Origin: Devosia sp. LC5 | GTDB lineage: Bacteria; Pseudomonadota; Alphaproteobacteria; Rhizobiales; Devosiaceae | DNA length: 64,000 nucleotides | Direction of reading: 5' to 3' | Assembly (NCBI RefSeq): GCF_000735585.1 | Contig: NZ_JNNO01000008.1 | Span: forward strand, 51,034-115,033 | Made by a program: the position numbers and the translations under genes | Part shown: positions 36,617 through 44,615 of the stretch, piece by piece | How positions within the stretch are numbered: position 1 is the stretch's first letter | Layout of the letters: each line of letters begins with the position of its first letter | The notes under the pieces: model-generated | What the model saw: only the letters and a program-made list of their open reading frames with translations | Told to the model about the DNA's origin: nothing | Database searches by the model: none

Positions 36617-37426
36617 ATGCGGACTATTAGGGATACCTCCCTGATCTCCGTTGCAACGGCACTGACGCTCGCTTTGGCGATGTCGATCACGCCCGCGCAC
36701 GCGCAGACCGCGGCCGATGCCGCGCTGGATATGGCCAATATGCTCGATGGGGCAGGCGGTGGCGTGTCCGGCGATGCCCTGCTCGCCGCCCTCGAAAACG
36801 CCGCCGAAGCCGGCCAGCCCATGGCAATGTGGCAGCTCGGCACCATGTATGAAAATGGCGAAGGCGTCGCCAAGGACCCTGCCAAGGCCTTCGGTTATTT
36901 CGCCCAGATCGCCAACGAACATGCCGATGCAGCACCGCGCGGCGTCGAATCCGACATCGTCGCCCAGTCCTTCGTCAAGGTCGGTGATTATTACAAGGAA
37001 GGCCTGCCCGACGCCGGCATTCCCGCCGATGCCGAGCGCTCGCACGCCTTGCTGCTGCACGCCGCCACCTATTTCGGCGATGCCGATGCCCAATATCGCG
37101 TCGGCCTGCTTTACCTCAATGCCGACGAGCTGGGCGTCAATCCGCTCCAGAGCGCCCGCTGGTTCTCACTGGCTGCCCGCAAGGGCCATTGCCCGGCCCA
37201 GGCCCAGCTTGGCCGCCTGCTGTTCAATGGCGTCGAAGGCATCGAAGCCCAGCCCGTCGAGGGCCTGATGTGGCTCAACCTGGCCCAGCAACGCTGCACC
37301 GGCACGGTCGATGCCGCCTGGATCAACGACCTGATCAACCAGGCCAATTCCATCGCCACGCCCGAACAGCAAGGCGAAGCCACCAAACTCGCCACCAGCA
37401 TCGCCCCCCAATTCGCGGGCTTCTGA
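36617..37426 (+). CDS. exoR: ExoR-like periplasmic regulator with Sel1 repeats
   Basis: 269 residues from ATG 36617, which has AAGGAG four bases upstream; ATG 36614 is too close to it. Signal peptide ISVATALTLALAMSITPAHA, then Sel1/TPR-like repeats: MAMWQLGTMYENGEGVAKDP, ADAQYRVGLLYLNADELGVN, PAQAQLGRLLFNGVEGIEAQ. Length and repeat order match rhizobial ExoR, which binds the periplasmic part of sensor kinase ExoS/ChvG and holds down the ChvI response (acid stress, exopolysaccharide). ExoS/ChvI genes are not in the window. A glycosyltransferase lies next door. Confidence 0.87.
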   Translation: MRTIRDTSLISVATALTLALAMSITPAHAQTAADAALDMANMLDGAGGGVSGDALLAALENAAEAGQPMAMWQLGTMYENGEGVAKDPAKAFGYFAQIANEHADAAPRGVESDIVAQSFVKVGDYYKEGLPDAGIPADAERSHALLLHAATYFGDADAQYRVGLLYLNADELGVNPLQSARWFSLAARKGHCPAQAQLGRLLFNGVEGIEAQPVEGLMWLNLAQQRCTGTVDAAWINDLINQANSIATPEQQGEATKLATSIAPQFAGF

Positions 37427-37483
37427 TAGCTCAGCGTCTGCTTCTAAGGCCGAACAGCCAACGCAGCGCGTTCCCGCCTACAG

Positions 37484-37515
37484 TGTCATTCCCGCGAAAG
37501 CGGGAACCTCTGTTT
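37484..37515. repeat. Dispersed ATTCCCGCGAA repeat, single copy
   Basis: GTCATTCCCGCGAAAGCGGG followed by AACCTCTG; the same element as at 10193-10273 with one base changed. It lies between exoR and the convergent glycosyltransferase gene and forms a short hairpin. Confidence 0.8.
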
Positions 37516-37536
37516 GGCTACGGCGAACATCAATTT

Positions 37537-38580
37537 CTAGATTCTCTCGAACAGGCCCTTTAGGGCCGCGGCCGCGGCAGCGGCTGAATGATCCTGCCTG
37601 AATTTCTCAAGAGCCTCCGCTGTCGGGGGGGACGCATTGCAAACCGCTGCCAGAAGGTCTGCTCCGCTGAGGTCTTCGGTGTAGGATTGGACCGCCGCAG
37701 AACCCAGGACATCACCTAGCTCCACTATCCCGGGGATCGCGCTTGCCAGGATCGGCGTACCGCGTTCGGCAGCCAGAATAGCAATGCCGGAATTTTCGCC
37801 GCCCTTATATGGAAGCACCAATAGGTCCAGTGCCGCCAGCGCCGTGACCAATTCCTCGTCACTCGCCCGCCTATCGGTATGGGCCAGCGAACGGCCCTGG
37901 TTCGCCGCCTGGACCGCACATCGCCGGATGCTGGCAGCAAGCTCAGGTTCGTGTGCTTTCCCGGCCAAGAGCCCGTCCAGCCCGTTATCCGTGATGTCGC
38001 TGAACGCGACCAGGAAATCATCGACCCCCTTATAGGATTTAAGGTCGCCAACCATGCCCACTATCTTGCGATCGATTGGAAGGCTCAGCGCCTGCCTGGC
38101 GTTTTTTTTGCTCGGAGATTGCGGGTAGTGGTCGCCGTAAACCGGGTGCCGCATGATAGCATATGGCAGTTTTCTCAGCCCCGGGTGCTGCTCAAGGGCA
38201 GCGGCCCTGGACCCTTCCGTGAGAAACACCACGCCAGCCAACAGGCGGACCAAGAGCCGCATATAGAAGCGTTCGGTTTTGGGCCGAACGCTGTCATGGC
38301 TTGTTGAGTTGTGTGCGATCCAGACGATCTTTGCGCCGCGCAGTCTCTGTATGGTGAGCACCAGCAACTGAAAGAGCGAGCGCCTTATGGCGATCGGCCA
38401 TTTTTGCTGGGTGGCGGCTTCAGGCCAATTTACCAGTATTATCTCAGCTCTGCCGAGCACGCCTTGAGTGTGGTTAGGCTCGATTACGGTATAGCCAGCT
38501 CTTTCCAACGCATCAGACAATATGGCGTTAAAAGGATTCGCATTGATGTTGGAGCGGGCCGGATAAGCATAGATAACCAC
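37537..38580 (-). CDS. Glycosyltransferase, GT-B fold (family 4-like)
   Basis: 347 residues. An N-terminal Rossmann half with YPARSNINANPFNAIL and IVWIAHNSTSHDS, and a C-terminal half with IVGMVGDLKSYKGVDDFLVA and the donor-site region YKGGENSGIAILAAERGTPI, where E-x7-E type acidic residues bind the nucleotide sugar. No membrane segment, so it is peripheral to the inner membrane. It probably acts in exopolysaccharide or surface glycan synthesis, but no other glycan genes adjoin. Its base composition is visibly less GC-rich than its neighbours, suggesting acquisition. Confidence 0.85.
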   Translation of the reverse strand: MVIYAYPARSNINANPFNAILSDALERAGYTVIEPNHTQGVLGRAEIILVNWPEAATQQKWPIAIRRSLFQLLVLTIQRLRGAKIVWIAHNSTSHDSVRPKTERFYMRLLVRLLAGVVFLTEGSRAAALEQHPGLRKLPYAIMRHPVYGDHYPQSPSKKNARQALSLPIDRKIVGMVGDLKSYKGVDDFLVAFSDITDNGLDGLLAGKAHEPELAASIRRCAVQAANQGRSLAHTDRRASDEELVTALAALDLLVLPYKGGENSGIAILAAERGTPILASAIPGIVELGDVLGSAAVQSYTEDLSGADLLAAVCNASPPTAEALEKFRQDHSAAAAAAALKGLFERI

Positions 38581-38868
38581 GGATATTCCTTAGAATAGCC
38601 CGAAGAACAACGCGCCAGGAGGCCTGGCATTATTGTCTTAGTTCGGCTGTCTGGCCATAGACTTCCGAGTGGTTTTTTCGCGGATGGGACATGCACCGAG
38701 CGCGTGCCGCAACGCGCGCCACCGGCCTTCAATAGGCTCCGCCGCAGCCATCCATCCTGAAGGTCTCCTCCCCATCGCATCTCCCTCGGGCTCGACCCGA
38801 GGGCCACTCCCGACACGGCACACGCGGCGAACGATCCTCAACTGCACGACCCCCTGCAAGAGACCGAT
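38581..38868. other. Gap without a convincing gene
   Basis: 288 bases between the glycosyltransferase and a 70-residue protein. Short open frames exist on both strands but none has a ribosome site or a recognisable product. CTCGGGCTCGACCCGAG at 38787-38803 forms a small hairpin of a dispersed type. Confidence 0.45.
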
Positions 38869-39081
38869 TCACTCCGTCGGCTTGATCACCAGCGCCGCAG
38901 TCTCGGCCGACAATGCCCGCACGGCCTTGTCCGTCTCTGCCGGCAAGTCCTCGAAGCTGCAGCCAAACGGCACCGGCAAGGACAGGCGCTTGTCTGCCTC
39001 ATCGTCCCACACCAACAGCACATGGGATTTCTTGGTCCGAAAATCGTGATTGATCCCGACAATCGTTGCTGTCGCCGCCAT
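38869..39081 (-). CDS. Small hypothetical protein
   Basis: 70 residues from ATG 39081 with GAGGAGA upstream. The sequence begins MAATATIVGINHDFRTKKSH and continues LLVWDDEADKRLSLPVPFGC, suggesting a small beta-rich fold. No known motif. It starts 12 bp after the xthA stop on the same strand, so it is likely co-transcribed with it. Function unknown. Confidence 0.72.
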   Translation of the reverse strand: MAATATIVGINHDFRTKKSHVLLVWDDEADKRLSLPVPFGCSFEDLPAETDKAVRALSAETAALVIKPTE

Positions 39082-39092
39082 AGCCGTCTCCT

Positions 39093-39872
39093 CTAAAAGC
39101 TGAACTGCCCTTCCACCGGCACATGGTCGCTTGGCTTGTCCCAGCCGCGCACATCCTTGTGCACCGTCACGCCGTCCAGCCGGTCGGCCGCCTGCGGCGA
39201 CAGCATCAGGTGGTCGATGCGAATGCCCGCATTGCGCCGCCATGCCCCCGCCTGGAAATCCCAGAACGTATAGGCCGGCTCGGCCGTGGTCGCCCGCAAG
39301 GCATCGGTCAGGCCCAGATTGCTCAGCGTGCGGAATCGCGCCAAGCTTTCCGGCCGATAGAGCGCATCGCCCCACCAGGCCTGCGGATCATGTGCATCGA
39401 TCGGCGCGGGAATGAGGTTGAAGTCGCCCAACAGCACGAACGGTTCTTCCAGCGCCAGCCGCTCTTCGACAAAGCCGGTCAGCCGGTCCATCCAGGCCAG
39501 CTTATAGGGAAATTTCTCGCTATCGACCGGATTGCCGTTGGGCAGGTAGATATTGCACACCCGGATCGCCCCGGTTTCCACCGAGAACACACCCTCGATC
39601 AGCCGCGCCTGCTCGTCCGAATCGTCGCCCGGCAGCCCGCGCGTCACCTCGTCGAACTTGATCAGCGACAGGATGGCCACGCCATTCCAGCTCTTCTGGC
39701 CATGTGTTTCCACATTATAGCCCAGCGCCTCGATTTCGGCCCGCGGAAAGCCTTCATCGACCGTCTTGATTTCCTGCAGGCACACAATGTCCGGCTTTTC
39801 CTGCGCCAGCCAGCTCAGCAGGATTTCCAGCCGCGCCTTGATGCCATTGATGTTCCAGGTCGCAATACGCAT
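39093..39872 (-). CDS. xthA: Exodeoxyribonuclease III
   Basis: 259 residues from ATG 39872. EEP-superfamily active site intact: ATWNINGIKAR, CLQEIKT (metal Glu), NIYLPNG, LLGDFNLIP (Asp/Asn), RIDHLMLS and SDHVPV (catalytic His). It is the main AP endonuclease and 3'-5' exonuclease of base excision repair. It is followed closely by a 70-residue protein gene. Length is standard. Confidence 0.95.
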   Translation of the reverse strand: MRIATWNINGIKARLEILLSWLAQEKPDIVCLQEIKTVDEGFPRAEIEALGYNVETHGQKSWNGVAILSLIKFDEVTRGLPGDDSDEQARLIEGVFSVETGAIRVCNIYLPNGNPVDSEKFPYKLAWMDRLTGFVEERLALEEPFVLLGDFNLIPAPIDAHDPQAWWGDALYRPESLARFRTLSNLGLTDALRATTAEPAYTFWDFQAGAWRRNAGIRIDHLMLSPQAADRLDGVTVHKDVRGWDKPSDHVPVEGQFSF

Positions 39873-39948
39873 CGGGCAATCTCCATTCGCGGCAAGGGTA
39901 GTAGCCGGCGGGGCAGGGTGCAACCATCCGGCATCGTCGCCCACAATG

Positions 39949-41076
39949 TCATTCCAACAAGTTCAGCCCGGCATAAACAGCGTCGCGCACTTCATCCTTG
40001 AACGGACCGTCGCAACCCTCAAGCCCGGTATTGGACATGGACACCACCGATAGCCCGTTTTCCGGGTCCACAAACCAATTGTGCCCGTAAATGCCGCCCC
40101 AACGATTGGTGCCCCGCGCCGCCGGCGATTGCGCCAGTTTCGGGTCATCCAGCCAGGCGCCGAAATAGCTGAATTTCCAGCCCGGCGTCTGCGAATAGGC
40201 CAGTTGCGGCGTCTGGTCGGCAAGGCCCGCCTTCAGCGTCTCCTCCTTGAGGATCGGCGCGCCACCCGTACGCAATGCTTCCAGCAGCGCCATGATGTCC
40301 GGCCCGGTACCGGCCATGCCGCCACCACCCGATTGAAACGCCCTGGCATCAAATATCCGGCCGGGATCAAACGTCGTCACCCCGCCAAACATATTGGGCA
40401 CGCTATGCGGATCGCTCATCAACACTGCGCCCGCCGGACTGTCCGCATAAGCCGCCGCCAGCCGCGCTTTGTCGGTCACGCCATATCGCGTATCACCCAT
40501 GCCCAGCGGATCGGTCACATAGCGCCGCGTCGCATCCTCCAGCGTGCCGCCGACGAGCTTACCGGCAATAAAGCCCAGCACATCAATGGATGGCCCATAG
40601 GACCAGGCCGTACCCGGCGCAAACAGCAAGGGCAGGGCGCCAATCCGCGCCACAATTTCCTCGCCCCCCAAATGCCAGCGATTGACCCCGGCGGCCTGCT
40701 CATCCGCACTCAAGATCTGGGCCCCATTCAGCCCCGACATATGCGTCAGCAGATGGTGGATGGTGATCTCAGGCACGCTGCCATCGGCCAAAGCCGGCTT
40801 GAACTCAGGCAAATGCTTGGTCACCAGATCATCCAGCGCCAGCATGCCCGCATCCACCAGCCCTAGCGCCGTCGCCGCAATCACCGGCTTGGTCAGCGAC
40901 GACAGCCGGAAAATCGCGTCGAGCGTCATCGCCTGCCCGGCCTCGCGGTCGGCAAAACCCGTCGCTTTTTCGTAGAGAACCTTGCCGTCCTTGCGGACAA
41001 TCAACACCGAACCAACAATGCGCTTTTCCGCGATTGCCCGTGCAACCGTTTGATCCAGACGCTGTTCGATATCCAT
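39949..41076 (-). CDS. Serine hydrolase, class C beta-lactamase family
   Basis: 375 residues from ATG 41076, preceded by GGAGGAAT. Serine-protease-like SxxK motif in RLSSLTKP (Ser60, Lys63), a tyrosine motif at WSYGPSIDV, and GIYGHNWF as the third motif in place of KTG. No signal peptide, so it is cytoplasmic and more likely an esterase or transesterase (EstB type) than a resistance enzyme. It stands alone. Confidence 0.88.
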   Translation of the reverse strand: MDIEQRLDQTVARAIAEKRIVGSVLIVRKDGKVLYEKATGFADREAGQAMTLDAIFRLSSLTKPVIAATALGLVDAGMLALDDLVTKHLPEFKPALADGSVPEITIHHLLTHMSGLNGAQILSADEQAAGVNRWHLGGEEIVARIGALPLLFAPGTAWSYGPSIDVLGFIAGKLVGGTLEDATRRYVTDPLGMGDTRYGVTDKARLAAAYADSPAGAVLMSDPHSVPNMFGGVTTFDPGRIFDARAFQSGGGGMAGTGPDIMALLEALRTGGAPILKEETLKAGLADQTPQLAYSQTPGWKFSYFGAWLDDPKLAQSPAARGTNRWGGIYGHNWFVDPENGLSVVSMSNTGLEGCDGPFKDEVRDAVYAGLNLLE

Positions 41077-41129
41077 GCCGATTCCTCCAGTTTTGGAGGA
41101 CGTTAGCCGGGCATTATCGCAAGGGGAAG

Positions 41130-41486
41130 CTAAACGGCGAAACTCGTCCCGCAACCGCAGGAGGCAACCGCGTTCGGATTGCGAATCTGGAACGCCTGGC
41201 CGATCAGATCGTCCACGAAGTCGATTTCCGATCCGCCCATGAATTCCAGGCTCATCGAATCGATCAGCACCACCGCGTCGCCCTTTTGCAGAACGATATC
41301 GTCGCTGGCCGCCTTTTCCTGTACGAGGTTGTATTCATACTGAAATCCGGAGCAGCCACCGCCCGCCACCGAAATACGCAACACCGTGCCTTCCGGCTCT
41401 TTGGCGAGGATGCGCGATACGCGCTTGGCGGCGCGATCGGTCAGGACCACTTCGGTAGGGGCGAGCACAGCTTCGGTCATTTGCAA
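41130..41486 (-). CDS. erpA: Iron-sulfur cluster insertion protein ErpA/IscA type
   Basis: 118 residues. The three metal-binding cysteines are Cys45 (GGGCSGF), Cys110 and Cys112 (SCGCGTSF), with the conserved D-FVDDLIGQAF strand-helix. A-type carriers deliver Fe-S clusters to target enzymes such as complex I. A second in-frame ATG two codons on is equally usable. It is divergent from dgt; this pair is a common neighbourhood in the order. Confidence 0.94.
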   Translation of the reverse strand: MQMTEAVLAPTEVVLTDRAAKRVSRILAKEPEGTVLRISVAGGGCSGFQYEYNLVQEKAASDDIVLQKGDAVVLIDSMSLEFMGGSEIDFVDDLIGQAFQIRNPNAVASCGCGTSFAV

Positions 41487-41566
41487 TCCATGCCGTTCGT
41501 AATGTCATAACGGTCAGGCTAAAATAGTAACTCTCGCCGAAAATGAAAAGGGCCTTGTGATCACCG

Positions 41567-42760
41567 ATGAGCGAAACCGCGCCCTATGCGTCTAAGCCCG
41601 AACTCTCCCTGGGCCGCCTCTACGGCACCGGCCCCAGTCCCACGCGTTCCGAATTCCAGCGCGACCGCGACCGCATCATCCATTCCACCGCCTTTCGCCG
41701 CCTGCAGCACAAGACGCAGGTGTTCCTGCATCACGAAGGCCGCCACTTCCGCAACCGGCTGACCCACACGCTCGAAGTCAGCCAGATGGCCCGCTCCATG
41801 GCCCGCGCCCTGCTTCTCGATGAGGACCTGGCCGAGGCCGTCGCCCTCAGTCACGATCTGGGCCACACCCCCTTCGGCCATGCCGGCGAACGCGCGCTGC
41901 ATGCCGCCATGGCGCCCTTTGGCGGCTTCGATCACAATATCCAGGCCATCCGCACCGTCACGCGGCTCGAAAACCGCTATGCCGGGCATGACGGCCTCAA
42001 CCTCACCTGGGAAACCCTCGAAGGCATCCTCAAGCACAATGGCCCGCTGATCAACGCCGACGGCTCCCCCTATGGCAAATACGCCCATGAAGGCCTCCCC
42101 GTCGGCCTCGATGACATCCCCGCCATTGCCGACCTGCTTCTGTCCACCCACGCCTCGCTCGAAGCCCAGGCCGCCGCGATTGCCGACGACATCGCCTACA
42201 ATGCCCACGACATCGACGACGCCCTGCGCGCCGGCCTGATCGTCCTCGATGACCTTGCCGACGTGCCGCTTGCCGGCCCGGTTGTCCGCGAAGTCCTCGC
42301 CCGCTACCCCGATATCGCCCCCAATCGCCAGGCCCACGAAGTCCAGCGTCGCCTCATCACCCGCTCCATCGAAGACGTCATCGCCACCACCGCCGCCAAT
42401 ATCGCCGCCGCTGGCATCACCTCAGTCGAAGACGTCCGCAATGCCGGCAAGACTCTCCTGACCTTCTCGCCCGCCACCGCCGAAGCCGAACGCGGCCTCA
42501 AGCAATTCCTCTTCGAACGCGTCTATCGCCATGAATCGGTCATGGCCCCCGTGCGCCAGAGCGAAGCCGTCGTCACCGACCTTTTCGCCCGCTACATGCA
42601 GACCCGCGACATGCCGGGCCGCTGGGGCACCGCCGCCGCCAATGCCAGCAATGACAATGCTCTCGCCCGCATCGTCGCCGATTTCATCGCCGGCATGACA
42701 GATCCCTATGCCCTCGACGAATATGCCCGGCTGTTTGACGCTCGGGTGGATTTCCGCTAA
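41567..42760 (+). CDS. dgt: dGTPase-like deoxynucleotide triphosphohydrolase
   Basis: 397 residues, HD superfamily. FQRDRDRIIHSTAFRRLQHK is followed by the metal residues RLTHTLEVSQ (His) and SHDLGHTPFGHAGE (HD), with the later aspartate in AIADDIAYNAHDIDD. The enzyme removes triphosphate from dGTP or other dNTPs and tunes nucleotide pools. It is 30 bp before argS in the same direction. Confidence 0.94.
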   Translation: MSETAPYASKPELSLGRLYGTGPSPTRSEFQRDRDRIIHSTAFRRLQHKTQVFLHHEGRHFRNRLTHTLEVSQMARSMARALLLDEDLAEAVALSHDLGHTPFGHAGERALHAAMAPFGGFDHNIQAIRTVTRLENRYAGHDGLNLTWETLEGILKHNGPLINADGSPYGKYAHEGLPVGLDDIPAIADLLLSTHASLEAQAAAIADDIAYNAHDIDDALRAGLIVLDDLADVPLAGPVVREVLARYPDIAPNRQAHEVQRRLITRSIEDVIATTAANIAAAGITSVEDVRNAGKTLLTFSPATAEAERGLKQFLFERVYRHESVMAPVRQSEAVVTDLFARYMQTRDMPGRWGTAAANASNDNALARIVADFIAGMTDPYALDEYARLFDARVDFR

Positions 42761-42790
42761 CCCCGGCGCTCCGCTACTTTCAGGTTTGTC

Positions 42791-44536
42791 ATGGACGTTT
42801 TCGCCCTTTTCGCTGCGCGCGTTTCCAACGCCCTCTCGGTTCTCTACCCGCAAGTCGGTGCCGATCTTCTGGCCCGCATCGTGGTCGAGCCGCCGCGAGA
42901 TAGCGCCCATGGCGATCTCTCCACCAATGCGGCCATGGTCGTCGCCAAGCCTCTGGGCAAGAATCCGCGCGAAGTCGCCACGACGCTGGCCGAACATTTC
43001 GGCAAGGACCCCGACGTCACCGCCGTCGAGGTTGCTGGCCCCGGCTTCATCAATTTCCGCCTCGCCACGCCCATCTGGCATCAGGTGCTGCGCTCGATCG
43101 CCCAGCAGGGCGCCGATTACGGCCGCTCGGCGCTGGGGCAGGGGGAAGCGGTCAATATCGAATATGTCTCGGCCAATCCTACCGGCCCCATGCATGTCGG
43201 CCACACCCGCGGCGCCGTCTTCGGCGACACGCTGGCCGCGCTCATGGCCTATTCCGGCTACGAAGTCAGCCGCGAATACTACATCAACGACGCGGGCAGC
43301 CAGATCGACACGCTCGCCCGCTCCACCTTCCTGCGCTACCGCGAGGCCCTGGGCGAAACCATCGAGATACCGCCCGGCTTCTATCCCGGCGATTACCTGA
43401 TCCCAGTTGGCGAGGCGCTCAAGGCCGAATTCGGCACCAGCCTGCTCGACAAGCCCGAGCCCGAAGCCCTTGCCCTGGTCAAGGACCGGGTGCTGGCCGC
43501 CATGCTCGAACTGATCAAGGCCGATCTGGCCAAGCTCAATATCCATCACGATGTCTTCTTCTCCGAACGCACCCTGCATGGGCAGGGCGGTGCCATCGAC
43601 ACCACGCTCGATTGGCTCCGTCAGGAAGGCATGATCTATGAAGGCCGGCTCGAGCCCCCCAAGGGCAAGACTCCGGACGAATGGGAAGATCGCGAGCAGA
43701 CCCTGTTCCGCGCCACCGATTATGGCGACGATGTCGATCGTCCCCTGATCAAGTCCGATGGCACCTACACCTATTTCGCAGCCGACATCGCCTATCACCG
43801 CAACAAGTTCCTGCGCGGCTTCAAGCACATGATCAACGTGCTGGGCGCCGACCATTCCGGCTATGTCAAACGCCTGCAGGCCGCCACCAAGGCCGTCTCG
43901 CTCAACGCTGCCGATATGGATGTCCGCATCTGCCAGCTCGTCCGGCTGATGAAGAACGGCGAGCCGTTCAAAATGTCCAAGCGCTCCGGCGATCTGGTGA
44001 CTTTGGCTGACGTCGTGGATGAAGTTGGCGCCGACGCGACCCGCTTCATGCTGCTGTTCCGGCGCAATGACGCGGCGATGGATTTCGACTTCGCCCTGGT
44101 CAAGGAACAGACGCGCGATAACCCGGTCTTCTACGTGCAATATGCCCACGCTCGGGCCTATTCGATCTTCAAGACCGCCACTCGCGATCTGCCCGCCCTC
44201 GATCTGTCACCCGAAGCGCTTGCCGCGGCCGATATCGAGCTGATCCAGACCCCCGAAGAACTCGACCTCGTACGGGTCTTGGCGGCCTGGCCGCGCACCG
44301 TCACGGCTGCCGCCGTGGCGCATGAGCCGCATCGGATTGCCTTCTATGTCCATGATCTGGCGGGGGCCTTCCATAGCTTCTGGGCAAAAGGCAAGGATGA
44401 TGTATCTTTGCGGTTTGTTAACGCTGACGATCCAAAGCTGACTTTGGCTCGACTCGCGCTCGTCGATGCCGTCCGTCAGGTTCTGGTGAATGGCCTAGCA
44501 ATTCTAGGCGTTTCCGCCCCGACGGAGCTTTCATAA
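42791..44536 (+). CDS. argS: Arginyl-tRNA synthetase
   Basis: 581 residues, class Ia. N-terminal Add-1 domain, HIGH as NPTGPMHVGHTRG (about residue 130), INDAGSQIDTLARS, KMSKS-like FKMSKRSGDLVTLADVVDEV, and the C-terminal helical anticodon-binding domain. It charges tRNA-Arg; its cognate tRNA-Arg(TCT) lies at the left end of the window. It begins the argS-SPOR-scp run. Confidence 0.96.
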   Translation: MDVFALFAARVSNALSVLYPQVGADLLARIVVEPPRDSAHGDLSTNAAMVVAKPLGKNPREVATTLAEHFGKDPDVTAVEVAGPGFINFRLATPIWHQVLRSIAQQGADYGRSALGQGEAVNIEYVSANPTGPMHVGHTRGAVFGDTLAALMAYSGYEVSREYYINDAGSQIDTLARSTFLRYREALGETIEIPPGFYPGDYLIPVGEALKAEFGTSLLDKPEPEALALVKDRVLAAMLELIKADLAKLNIHHDVFFSERTLHGQGGAIDTTLDWLRQEGMIYEGRLEPPKGKTPDEWEDREQTLFRATDYGDDVDRPLIKSDGTYTYFAADIAYHRNKFLRGFKHMINVLGADHSGYVKRLQAATKAVSLNAADMDVRICQLVRLMKNGEPFKMSKRSGDLVTLADVVDEVGADATRFMLLFRRNDAAMDFDFALVKEQTRDNPVFYVQYAHARAYSIFKTATRDLPALDLSPEALAAADIELIQTPEELDLVRVLAAWPRTVTAAAVAHEPHRIAFYVHDLAGAFHSFWAKGKDDVSLRFVNADDPKLTLARLALVDAVRQVLVNGLAILGVSAPTELS

Positions 44537-44615
44537 TTCGGGCGCATTACTGTGATGACTCGCGGCAAACTGCCTATATTGGGCGCCGTTGCAGTAACCA
44601 AGAAGGCGCTGCTTG

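Noticed and set aside
38581..38868. Open frames in the gap right of the glycosyltransferase as genes
   Set aside because: No ribosome sites, overlapping frames on both strands, and Arg/Pro-rich products typical of random GC-rich DNA.
42422..44149. Long minus-strand open frame opposite dgt and argS
   Set aside because: Spans two well-supported genes on the other strand and reads as a composition-driven shadow.
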